DNA of 64,000 nucleotides from the NCBI RefSeq assembly GCF_910586915.1, contig NZ_CAJULN010000001.1, forward strand, positions 1-64,000, read 5' to 3'. Shown in pieces: positions 51,083 through 59,505 of the stretch (its first letter is position 1; every line of letters begins with the position of its first letter). The position numbers and the translations under genes were made by a program. The DNA is from an uncultured Bacteroides sp. GTDB lineage: Bacteria > Bacteroidota > Bacteroidia > Bacteroidales > Bacteroidaceae. The notes beneath the pieces are model-generated. The model saw only the letters and a program-made list of their open reading frames with translations. It made no database searches and was not told the DNA's origin.

Positions 51083-52458
51083 TGAAAACATTTACTCTAT
51101 TTATAGCCACACTTCTCTGTATATTCACCTATACAGAGGGGTTTGCCTCCTCTTCCGACGGCAAAATGGCACGCATCACCTTCAAGGCGGAGACCAACGG
51201 TAAGAAAATCTATTTCCAAAGCGAAAGCGACACGGTGCACGGCTACCGGGAAGTGCAGCCGGGAGAGACGGTAACGCTGCCATTGGAAAAGCCTGCCTAC
51301 TACTATTACATGGCGTCCAACAGCAGTATGTCGACCGTGTTTGTCACTCCCGGCTCTACAAGCTGCATCGGGGAGAAGGACGGAAAAGTATCCTTCGAAG
51401 GAGACAATGCAGCAATCAACCGCTTCATCCAGCAGCACTCTTCGGTATTCAAAAGCCCCGAACACATCACTCCCTACTCCGAAGAGTGGCTGGAGTATCA
51501 GCACGGAGTACTTGCAGAGTTGCTCGATGCACTCAAGGCGTCCGACCTGCCCGACGAGTTCAAGCACATACACGCGTATTATTACCAATATGCATTCCTC
51601 CACCAACTGCTAAACGGCCCGAATCTGATGCGCGTGTTCATGAAAAAGGAGCTGGACTTACCGGCGGGCTATTACGACGATGTACGGAAGAACCGGTATG
51701 AGGATGCCGCGCTGCTGTATTACCCCAAATGGTTCAGCGTGATGCGCGAGTCGATGGAAACGCTGGAGAAGAACGGCGAGTGGCAACCCGACCCGACGAA
51801 CTTCCTCGCACAGTATGCGGCAAGAATATCGGACAATGAGGTGAAGGCCGCCTTCCTGATACGTTATCTGAAACAAATACTGAAGGCGGGCTACTCGGAC
51901 GATTTTCCGGTGTACCTGTCGGTAGCGAAGGCTGCCGTGCCCGTGCATAGCGAAGCATTCCTCAGCGAACTGGCGCAACTGGCACAGCAGTACGACGGAA
52001 TAAAGGCACACTACGCCAACATCACACGCGGCAACACGGCGCCCGCATTCACCGCCAACGATATCGACGGAAAGACGTACTCTTCGGCCGACTATGCCGG
52101 AAAGGTGCTGGTGCTCGACTTCTGGTTTAGCGGCTGCGTCCCCTGCAAGGCGGAAATGCCGCACATGGAGAAGCTGGCAGAGAAGATGAAGGGCAAGGAG
52201 ATACAGTTCTTCACACTGTCGCTCGACACCGGCGAACCGTTGCTCAAAGCGTGGAGGGAACTTGTGAAAGACAAGCACGGGGAAACCCTGCAACTCAACG
52301 TGCCAAAGGGTTTCAAGTCGGACATAGCGAAACACTACGGAATACGTTCGGTACCTCGCATCGTCATCATCGACCGGCAGGGAAAGATTGTGGATGCTTT
52401 CGCCAAACGTCCTTCCGACCCCAAACTCTACCGGCAATTGCTGAAATTGCTGGATTAA
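51082..52458 (+). CDS. TlpA-like thiol-disulfide oxidoreductase
   Basis: A 458-residue exported protein (signal MKTFTLFIATLLCIFTYTEGFAS). The N-terminal about 310 residues are a Bacteroidetes-specific region of unknown function, helical in the second half. The C-terminal thioredoxin fold begins at GNTAPAFTANDIDGKTYSS and has the redox motif CVPC (Cys352, Cys355) in FWFSGCVPCKAEMP and the cis-Pro in IRSVPRIVIIDRQG. Such proteins are common partners of ECF/SusCD loci; they may reduce cysteines or cytochrome thiols in the periplasm. Its start overlaps the susD stop. Confidence 0.9.
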   Translation: MKTFTLFIATLLCIFTYTEGFASSSDGKMARITFKAETNGKKIYFQSESDTVHGYREVQPGETVTLPLEKPAYYYYMASNSSMSTVFVTPGSTSCIGEKDGKVSFEGDNAAINRFIQQHSSVFKSPEHITPYSEEWLEYQHGVLAELLDALKASDLPDEFKHIHAYYYQYAFLHQLLNGPNLMRVFMKKELDLPAGYYDDVRKNRYEDAALLYYPKWFSVMRESMETLEKNGEWQPDPTNFLAQYAARISDNEVKAAFLIRYLKQILKAGYSDDFPVYLSVAKAAVPVHSEAFLSELAQLAQQYDGIKAHYANITRGNTAPAFTANDIDGKTYSSADYAGKVLVLDFWFSGCVPCKAEMPHMEKLAEKMKGKEIQFFTLSLDTGEPLLKAWRELVKDKHGETLQLNVPKGFKSDIAKHYGIRSVPRIVIIDRQGKIVDAFAKRPSDPKLYRQLLKLLD

Positions 52459-52515
52459 GCCACCGGAAACCGAACAGTTCCACCGGAAAGGCAGGCGGTA
52501 TACCGTAACTCACCG

Positions 52516-52598
52516 CAGATTGGCACAGATTGACACCGATTCGTCTTAACAGTTCATAATCAGACTAAAAGAAATCGGTGTCAATCTGTGCCAATCTG
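52516..52598. terminator. 26-bp perfect inverted repeat
   Basis: Left arm 52516-52541 (begins CAGATTGGCACAGATTGA) and its exact complement at 52573-52598, 31-nt loop. Lies behind the TlpA gene and before the esterase gene, so it probably ends the susCD-tlpA transcript. Confidence 0.65.
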
Positions 52599-52701
52599 TA
52601 ATGCTACAAATAAAACCCGTCAAAATGTTTTGCATCTCAAAGTAAATCCATACTTTTGCCGCCATCAACCTGACAAACTATCAACCATACATAACAATAC
52701 C

Positions 52702-54075
52702 ATGAAAGCTATGAACGCTATGCGCAACGCCGCCCTATGCGGCGTGCTCTTCTGCTTAGCAGGAGCAAACACCGCCACCGCCGGCAATGCGGGCAAGGAC
52801 AACACCGCCCTGCTCAACTACTTCACCACCTGCCTGACATCGGCAGGAGAAGCCCCCGCCTTCGCACAGGGAAAACGGCTCAGCCTGTCGAAGACAGACG
52901 AATACCGCCAACGGGTATGGGAAGCGTGGAAAACGGCCAACAGCCGTCTGGACGAAGAGAAGCTGTCGCCCCTGCAACCCCTGTCGGACAAGACTAACGC
53001 CCAATGGAACCTCCCTTCCGAACTGGAACCGAAAGCTGTGATGCCCTACTACTGGGGCAGCAAAGGCACAGCGAAGCCCGATGAAGGCTACCCGCTCTTC
53101 CTCTACACCCACGGCTCCGGCCCGAAAGCGGCGGAGTGGGCTACGGGACTCCAAATATGCCAGATGTTCGACGACGCCCCGTCGGCCTACTTCATCCCGC
53201 AGATACCCAACGAAGGCGAATACTACCGCTGGTGGCAGAAATCCAAACAGTTTGCCTGGGAGAAACTGCTCCGCCAGGCGCTCGCCTCGGGCGACATCAA
53301 TCCGGACAGGGTGTACATCTTCGGTATCTCCGAAGGTGGCTACGGCAGCCAGCGCCTTGCCTCGTTCTATGCCGACTACCTCGCCGGAGCAGGCCCTATG
53401 GCAGGCGGTGAACCGTTGAAAAACGCACCGGCGGAAAACTGCGCCAACATCGCCTTCTCGCTCCTCACGGGAGCCGTCGACCGTGGATTCTACCGCAATA
53501 TGCTGACGGGCTATGTCAAAGCCGAGTTTGAACGCCTGCAGAAAGAACACCCAGGGCTTTTCACCCACCGCATCGAACTGATTCCCAACCGCGGACACTC
53601 CATAGACTACCGCCCCACCACGCCGTGGCTGAAGCAGTACACCCGCAACCCTTACCCGAAATACGTGCTGTGGGAAGACTTCGAAATGGACGGCCTGCAC
53701 CGCAAGGGTTTCTACAACCTCGTTGTGAAAGAGCGTCCCTCGGCCGACGCCCGTACCCGCTACGAAATGACCATCGAGGGCAACCACATCGCGCTCAACG
53801 TGGACGACGTAACCTACGAAACCATCCAGAAAGACCCGCACTGGGGCATCGAACTGAAATTCAAGAAGAGCTACACGCCCGCCGCCAAAGGCAAAGTGCT
53901 GCTCTACCTCAACAGCGAACTGGTAGACCTGAAACAGAAGGTCACCGTGACGGTAAACGGCAAGCAGGTGTTTGAAGGCAAAGTGAAACCCGACCTCAAA
54001 CACTTGGTAAACAGTTGCGCCACCTTCTTCGACCCGCAACGCATTTATCCCGCCGCCGTAGAGGTAGCCTGGTAG
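52702..54075 (+). CDS. Exported serine hydrolase/esterase (alpha/beta hydrolase fold)
   Basis: A 457-residue protein with a signal peptide (AALCGVLFCLAGANTATAG). The nucleophile elbow is GISEGGYG with Ser210; an oxyanion-type segment LFLYTHGSGPKAAEWATG precedes it and NRGHSIDYRPTTPWL, about 80 residues later, holds the likely catalytic His. The C-terminal about 100 residues form a separate beta domain. The fold resembles prolyl-oligopeptidase-like or PHB-depolymerase-like esterases; substrate unknown. The frame is open to 52588, but a signal peptide at MKAMNAMRNA (52702) supports the later start. It may act on what system 1 imports. Confidence 0.8.
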   Translation: MKAMNAMRNAALCGVLFCLAGANTATAGNAGKDNTALLNYFTTCLTSAGEAPAFAQGKRLSLSKTDEYRQRVWEAWKTANSRLDEEKLSPLQPLSDKTNAQWNLPSELEPKAVMPYYWGSKGTAKPDEGYPLFLYTHGSGPKAAEWATGLQICQMFDDAPSAYFIPQIPNEGEYYRWWQKSKQFAWEKLLRQALASGDINPDRVYIFGISEGGYGSQRLASFYADYLAGAGPMAGGEPLKNAPAENCANIAFSLLTGAVDRGFYRNMLTGYVKAEFERLQKEHPGLFTHRIELIPNRGHSIDYRPTTPWLKQYTRNPYPKYVLWEDFEMDGLHRKGFYNLVVKERPSADARTRYEMTIEGNHIALNVDDVTYETIQKDPHWGIELKFKKSYTPAAKGKVLLYLNSELVDLKQKVTVTVNGKQVFEGKVKPDLKHLVNSCATFFDPQRIYPAAVEVAW

Positions 54076-54125
54076 GCCACGCCGCAAACGAAGCGGCACT
54101 GAAACCATAAAAAACTACCATAAAG

Positions 54126-54156
54126 TTCATTCAGGCAAAAAAAATGCGTATTTTTG
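54126..54156 (+). promoter_or_regulatory. Promoter of the second ECF sigma gene
   Basis: TTCA (54126-54129), 19-bp spacer, TATTTTTG (54149-54156), 16 bp before the start codon; the position mirrors the promoter of system 1. Confidence 0.5.
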
Positions 54157-54172
54157 CGATAAATAGACTTTT

Positions 54173-54757
54173 ATGAGTAGAACAAAGCAACGAAATATCA
54201 CCCTTCCGGCAGACAAAGGAGCAAGTAGCAGAGAGGAGTTCGACCACTTCTTCAAAACGCACTACGCTACGTTCATCTCCTTTGCCTGCCGGTATTGCTT
54301 GAACGAAGAGGAGGCACGCGACATCGTTCAAGACGTATTCGTGAGCTTTTGGGAGCAGCGTGCCAACTTCCCCACCTGCCTTGCCGCCAAAACCTTCTGC
54401 TACCGCTCCATCTCCAACCGCGTCATCAACTACCTCAAGCACGAGGACGTGAAAGCCCGGTATGCCAACGGGGAACTGCAAAAGATGCAAAGCGAGGAGT
54501 TTACCATCGAAAGTGTCATCCGCGAGGAGGTGTCGGCCATGCTCCACGCCAAGATAAAGGAACTCACCCCAAGCGAACAGAAAATCATACTCCTCACGCT
54601 GCAAAACAAATCGAACCAGGAGATAGCCGAACTGCTGCAAATATCACTCCCCACCGTGAAGTCGCACAAGATGCACGCCTACGCCAAGCTGCGCACCGAG
54701 CTGAAAGAGCTGCGCTTCCTCCTGTACTCACTGCTTTTCGCGGGCCTTAACTGCTGA
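54173..54757 (+). CDS. ECF sigma factor, SusC-linked type (system 2)
   Basis: A 194-residue paralogue of the sigma factor at 44174. Region 2: EARDIVQDVFVSFWEQRANF; region 4: LTPSEQKIILLTLQNKSNQEIAELLQISLPTVKSHKMHAYAKL (partly quoted). It is followed by a 22-bp array that begins in its stop codon and then by fecR. It should drive the second susCD operon. Confidence 0.94.
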   Translation: MSRTKQRNITLPADKGASSREEFDHFFKTHYATFISFACRYCLNEEEARDIVQDVFVSFWEQRANFPTCLAAKTFCYRSISNRVINYLKHEDVKARYANGELQKMQSEEFTIESVIREEVSAMLHAKIKELTPSEQKIILLTLQNKSNQEIAELLQISLPTVKSHKMHAYAKLRTELKELRFLLYSLLFAGLNC

Positions 54758-54864
54758 CGCGCAAGGCCTATATACGCTGCGTGCAGGAGACATATATCCT
54801 ACGCGCAGCAGCTATATATCCTGCACGCAGCGCATATATCTCCTGCACACAGCGCATAGATGCG
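54755..54864 (-). repeat. 22-bp-period array D
   Basis: Five units, in reverse orientation compared with arrays A-C. 12-nt blocks at 54777, 54799, 54821 and 54843 (CTGCGTGCAGGA, CTACGCGCAGCA, CTGCACGCAGCG, CTGCACACAGCG), 10-nt blocks GACATATATC, GCTATATATC, CATATATCTC, CATAGATGCG between. It starts at the sigma stop codon and ends 115 bp before fecR. Confidence 0.85.
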
Positions 54865-54978
54865 TTACCACCCGTTTCTTAATAAAACAAACGAAAATTG
54901 AAAAAAAACGCCCTTTCATATCATACTCATCTGCCCTTAAGTTGTTCTTATTAAAGAATACAACATTGATTAATCTTA

Positions 54979-56166
54979 ATGACAGACAACAATCTGAAAG
55001 AAAGCATACAGTTGGCCGAAGCACTTGCCCGCGAGCTATATACAGGAAAAACACCCGATTCCCCCTTGCTGAAAGCGTGGAAAGAGCAATCGCCTGCCCT
55101 GTACGAAAGCATCGGCAGGCAGCAGACACTCACAGAAGAAATCCGCTTCCGCGAATCCATCGACCCCGAAGAGGCCTTGCGGCAACTGCACCGACGGCTT
55201 CCGCCGCCCGCACCGCGCAAACGCATCATCACTCCCGCCACGCTCTGCCGCCTGTGCGGAGGTATTGCCGCCATCCTCGTGCTACTCTTCGGCATAGCCC
55301 GGCTGACTGCACCGCAACAAGCCGAACGCCCCCTGCCGCAATGGGCCGCCGCCATCCCCGGCAACGAAAAGACCAGCATCAGCACCGACGGCGGACACCG
55401 CCTGACGCTGGAAGAGAAACAACTCTCCGTAGTAGGCAACCGCCTTGTCAACACCACCGGCGACGGTAAGAAAGAGGTGGCTATCAGCCTGCCGCAAGAC
55501 CGCCGGCAGCTTATCAAACTCATCGTCCCCGCCGGCGGCGAACACCGCCTGACGTTGGAGGACGGAACAACCATACACGTCAACGCCGCCTCCGAACTGC
55601 TCTTCCCCGCCCACTTCGAGGCGCACGCCCGACGGGTGAAGCTGTGCGGCGAAGCCTATTTCGACGTAGCGCCCGACAAGGCGAAGCCCTTCGTCGTGCA
55701 ACTGGACGACGCACTGGCAATCGAAGTGACGGGCACCGCCTTCAACGTCAAGACCTACCCCGAAGAACACGAAACGGCCATCACCCTGACCGAAGGTAGC
55801 ATAACCGTGCGCAAAGAGAAACAGCCCCTCGCCACCCTGCTGCCCGGGCAACGGTTCACCTACCGCCACGCCACGGGCGAGCACACCGTGACCAGTGCCG
55901 ACCTCGCCGCCGACACCGACTGGACCAACGACGAGTTTATCTTCTGCAACGAAACCATCGACCACATCATGCGCAAAATATCACGCTGGTACAACGTCGA
56001 CATCACCGTAAGCGACGACATCAGCCACATACGCTACACGGGCATACTCTCGCGCAAGCAACCCCTCGCCGAAACGCTCGAAACGCTGCGCATGACCAAC
56101 GAACTCGACTTCCATCTCCACGGCGAGAAGAAAATCGACGTACGCGAAAAAGAGAACGAACATTAA
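54979..56166 (+). CDS. FecR-family anti-sigma factor (system 2)
   Basis: A 395-residue paralogue of 44908-46080: N-terminal MTDNNLKESIQLAEALARELYTGK, TM helix near residues 90-110 (LCRLCGGIAAILVLLFGIA), periplasmic FecR domain with LTLEDGTTIHVNAASELLFPAHF, VKLCGEAYFDVAPDKAKPFVV and VTGTAFNVKTYPEE, and the C-terminal STN-like WYNVDITVSDDISHIRYTG. It should hold the second sigma factor and receive a signal from the STN domain of the SusC encoded 24 bp downstream. Confidence 0.93.
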   Translation: MTDNNLKESIQLAEALARELYTGKTPDSPLLKAWKEQSPALYESIGRQQTLTEEIRFRESIDPEEALRQLHRRLPPPAPRKRIITPATLCRLCGGIAAILVLLFGIARLTAPQQAERPLPQWAAAIPGNEKTSISTDGGHRLTLEEKQLSVVGNRLVNTTGDGKKEVAISLPQDRRQLIKLIVPAGGEHRLTLEDGTTIHVNAASELLFPAHFEAHARRVKLCGEAYFDVAPDKAKPFVVQLDDALAIEVTGTAFNVKTYPEEHETAITLTEGSITVRKEKQPLATLLPGQRFTYRHATGEHTVTSADLAADTDWTNDEFIFCNETIDHIMRKISRWYNVDITVSDDISHIRYTGILSRKQPLAETLETLRMTNELDFHLHGEKKIDVREKENEH

Positions 56167-56190
56167 GTCTAATCATAAAAAAAGCACTAC

Positions 56191-59100
56191 ATGAAAGTAA
56201 GATTTATCTCACGGGGACTCATGATGCTACTCGCATTCATCCTCTCCTTCTCGGCTCCGGAAGTGCGCGCGCAAAGCGCACAAAAGGACGCCATCACGAT
56301 GACCGCCAACAAACGCCCGTTGGCCGAAGTACTGGAGAAACTGAGCAAGCAGTACAAATACCAGCTCTTCTACAACACATCGCTGCTGAAAGGCATCCGC
56401 GTATCGGCGTCGTTCAAGAACGTGGGCATCGAGCAGGTGATGGAGAAGCTGCTTGCCGGCACCGGACTCTCCTACAACATCAAGGGCAAGACCATCGTCA
56501 TCACCTCTGCCAACGGCAAGGATGCTCCTGCCACTACGCTGCTCAAAGGCCGTGTGCTCGACAAAGAGGGACAGGGAATACCGGGCGTCAACATTTTCAC
56601 CCGCGACAAAAGCCAGGGGGCGGTGAGCGACATCGACGGTAACTTCGCCTTCGGCAAACCGCTCGCCCACGGCACGGTGCTCAACTTCACCTCCATCGGC
56701 ATGAAAACGCAAAACATCGTCTACGACGGTGAAAGCACGCTGAAAATCGTCATGGTGGAAAACGTGAACGAACTGGACGCCGTGGTAGTGACCGGCGTGG
56801 TCAACAAGATGAAAGAGAGCTTCACCGGCTCCGCCTCCTCCTTCACCGCCGACGAGCTGAAAGCCGTGGGAACGACCAACGCCATCGCCAGCCTGAAAAC
56901 GCTCGACCCTTCGTTCAACGTCTTGGAGAACAGCGCCTTCGGCTCGGACCCCAACCGTATGCCCGACATCGAAATACGCGGCAAGTCGAGCCTCATCAGC
57001 ACCCGCGACGAACTGGCCGAAGACCCCAACCAGCCGCTCTTCATCCTCGACGGCTTCGAGTCTTCGCTCGAAACCATCTACAACATGGATATGAACCGCA
57101 TCGCCTCCATCACCATCCTCAAAGACGCAGCCTCTACAGCCATCTACGGCTCGAAGGCTTCAAACGGTGTGGTAGTGGTGGAAACCGTGAAACCGAAATC
57201 GGGCAAACTTAATCTCTCCTACAACGGAAGTGCCAACATCTCCTGGGCCGACCTCACCAGCTATAATCTGATGAATGCACGCGAGAAACTGGAGTTTGAG
57301 CGGTTGGTGGGGAGATACAGCAACTTCTCCGGCACTGAACAGGAAATCCGTCTGATGCAATCCTACAACAACAAACTGGCAGACATCGCCCGCGGAGTGG
57401 ATACTTACTGGCTTTCCGAACCGCTGCAAACCGGTCTCAATCATCGCCACTCGGTCTACGCCGACGGTGGCGAAGGAGCGTTCATGTTCGGTATCGGGCT
57501 CTCCTACAACGGAATATCGGGAGTGATGAAGGATTCTAAACGTGACAATTTCAGTGGAAACATCGACCTGACTTACCGCTTGAAGAAACTCCAATTCATA
57601 AACAAGTTCTACATGGACAACACGGACAGCAAAAATCCGATTGTGGATTTCTCACAATACGCAGCAGCCAACCCGTACTACACCAAACGCAATGAGGAAG
57701 GCGAAGTGGAGAAATGGCTGGAATACACCAACGATATCCATGCTGCCAACCCACTATACAACGCGGCACAGAACAGCTACAACACAAGCGGCGGTCTTTC
57801 CTTGTCCGATAAGTTCATCATCGAATATATGCCCATCAGCGAAATGAAAGTGCGTGCCCGCTTTGGCTTTACACACTCCAACAGCAACAGCAAAGCATTC
57901 AGCTCGCCACGCGATACCCGGTTTGAAGAGACCGAATACACCAAACGCGGCTCGTACACATGGAACGAAAGCAAAAACAACAAATACGAAGGCGAACTGA
58001 CACTGACCTACGCCAAAGTGTTCAAAGACGTGCATACACTCAACATCGCGGCAGGAGGATACATCTCACAACAGGATACCAAATCGAACGGATACTCCGC
58101 CATCGGATTCCCCGTAGGAGACTACACACTGCCATCGTTCTCCAACGGCTATCCGGAAGGTGGCAAACCCGACTACTACGAAACGACCAACCGCTCCGTG
58201 AGCGCCTATGCCATCGGAAACTACGCTTACGACAACCGTTATATGCTGGACTTCAGCTACCGCGTGAACGGTTCTTCCGTGTTCGGTATCAACAAACATT
58301 ACATCGGCACATGGGCGGTAGGAGCTGCCTGGAACCTGCACAACGAGAAATTCATCAAGAACAATTTCGATGGCGTCAGTATGCTGAAACTACGTGCGTC
58401 GGTAGGTAATCCGGGCAATCAGAACTTCTCGTCGTCGCCCACCATCACGACATTCCGCTACAACTTCAACTCGTTCAACTACTTCGGAATGACTACCTCG
58501 CTGGCACAGCTTGGCAACCCCAACCTCGAATGGCAAACAACGGTCGACCGCAACATCGGTTTCGACATCACCGTCCTCGACAACCGGCTGACGCTGACGG
58601 GCGATTACTACTACAAGACTACCGACCCGTTGCTTATCTCCATCTATATGCCGCCCTCTTCGGGAGCCACTGGAAACATGATTTACAAAAACTTCGGTAA
58701 GCAAACCTCCAAAGGGTTCACCGCACAGGCCAACTACTACATCATCCGCCAAATGCAGAAACGTTTCTGGTGGTCGGTAAGAGGTACCCTCCGCACCGGT
58801 TCCAACAAACTTTCCGGCATCGGCAACCGACTGGAATCTTTCAACTCCTCGGAAAGAGAAGGCGACAACCGATCGACCAAACGTTTTTATGACGGAGCCG
58901 ACCCCGACGACATCTGGGCAGTACGCTCCGCCGGAATCGATCCGGCTACCGGCCGCGAGATATTCATCAAGAAAAACGGTGAGCTGACTTATGACTTCTC
59001 CTACGACGACGAAGTAGTCATAGCCAACGCACGCCCCACGGCAGAAGGTGTATTGGGAACCAGTTTCTCCTGGAAAGGATTCTCCGTCAACATGGACTTC

Positions 59101-59493
59101 CGTTACCGAATGGGAGGATACGCCTTCAACAGCGTACTCTTCAACAAGGTGGAAAACATCAGCAACAACCAGTTGATTTACAACCAAGACAAGCGTGCAC
59201 TCTACGACAGATGGGAAAAACCGGGCGACAAGGCGCAGTTTAAAGACATCGCCAACTCCATGTCTACGCCCATGTCCTCACGTTTTGTACAGAAAGACAA
59301 CTCGTGGTCGCTCGAATCTCTGCGCATAGGTTACGAATTCGACCCGGAAGTGGCACGCCGTTTCGGACTCGGCTCCATACGCCTGAATGCATACATGAAC
59401 GACATCTTCCGTCTCACCACCATCAAGATGGAACGGGGAACCTCCTATCCGTACGCCCGAAGCGTATCATTTGCCCTTTCATTAACCCTTTAA
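56191..59493 (+). CDS. SusC/RagA-family TonB-linked transporter with STN domain (system 2)
   Basis: A 1100-residue outer-membrane transporter: signal peptide (LAFILSFSAPEVRAQ), STN domain (EVLEKLSKQYKYQLFYNTSLLKG, about 45-95), carboxypeptidase-like domain (LKGRVLDKEGQGIPGVNIFT), plug (VVVTGVVNKMKESFTG, ITILKDAASTAIYGSKASNG) and barrel to the C-terminal SVSFALSLTL. The N-terminal 200 residues are clearly related to the SusC of system 1, the barrel much less, so the two systems should import different substrates. susD follows after 12 bp. Confidence 0.95.
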   Translation: MKVRFISRGLMMLLAFILSFSAPEVRAQSAQKDAITMTANKRPLAEVLEKLSKQYKYQLFYNTSLLKGIRVSASFKNVGIEQVMEKLLAGTGLSYNIKGKTIVITSANGKDAPATTLLKGRVLDKEGQGIPGVNIFTRDKSQGAVSDIDGNFAFGKPLAHGTVLNFTSIGMKTQNIVYDGESTLKIVMVENVNELDAVVVTGVVNKMKESFTGSASSFTADELKAVGTTNAIASLKTLDPSFNVLENSAFGSDPNRMPDIEIRGKSSLISTRDELAEDPNQPLFILDGFESSLETIYNMDMNRIASITILKDAASTAIYGSKASNGVVVVETVKPKSGKLNLSYNGSANISWADLTSYNLMNAREKLEFERLVGRYSNFSGTEQEIRLMQSYNNKLADIARGVDTYWLSEPLQTGLNHRHSVYADGGEGAFMFGIGLSYNGISGVMKDSKRDNFSGNIDLTYRLKKLQFINKFYMDNTDSKNPIVDFSQYAAANPYYTKRNEEGEVEKWLEYTNDIHAANPLYNAAQNSYNTSGGLSLSDKFIIEYMPISEMKVRARFGFTHSNSNSKAFSSPRDTRFEETEYTKRGSYTWNESKNNKYEGELTLTYAKVFKDVHTLNIAAGGYISQQDTKSNGYSAIGFPVGDYTLPSFSNGYPEGGKPDYYETTNRSVSAYAIGNYAYDNRYMLDFSYRVNGSSVFGINKHYIGTWAVGAAWNLHNEKFIKNNFDGVSMLKLRASVGNPGNQNFSSSPTITTFRYNFNSFNYFGMTTSLAQLGNPNLEWQTTVDRNIGFDITVLDNRLTLTGDYYYKTTDPLLISIYMPPSSGATGNMIYKNFGKQTSKGFTAQANYYIIRQMQKRFWWSVRGTLRTGSNKLSGIGNRLESFNSSEREGDNRSTKRFYDGADPDDIWAVRSAGIDPATGREIFIKKNGELTYDFSYDDEVVIANARPTAEGVLGTSFSWKGFSVNMDFRYRMGGYAFNSVLFNKVENISNNQLIYNQDKRALYDRWEKPGDKAQFKDIANSMSTPMSSRFVQKDNSWSLESLRIGYEFDPEVARRFGLGSIRLNAYMNDIFRLTTIKMERGTSYPYARSVSFALSLTL

Positions 59494-59505
59494 AAACGTA
59501 CCACT

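Noticed and set aside
52756..54108. 450-codon minus-strand ORF opposite the esterase gene
   Set aside because: Antisense shadow of a gene with signal peptide and catalytic motif; high-GC codon pattern explains the open frame.
8272..54864. 22-bp arrays as CRISPR arrays
   Set aside because: Units are contiguous and diverged, with no constant repeat and no unique 30-40 nt spacers; no cas genes nearby.
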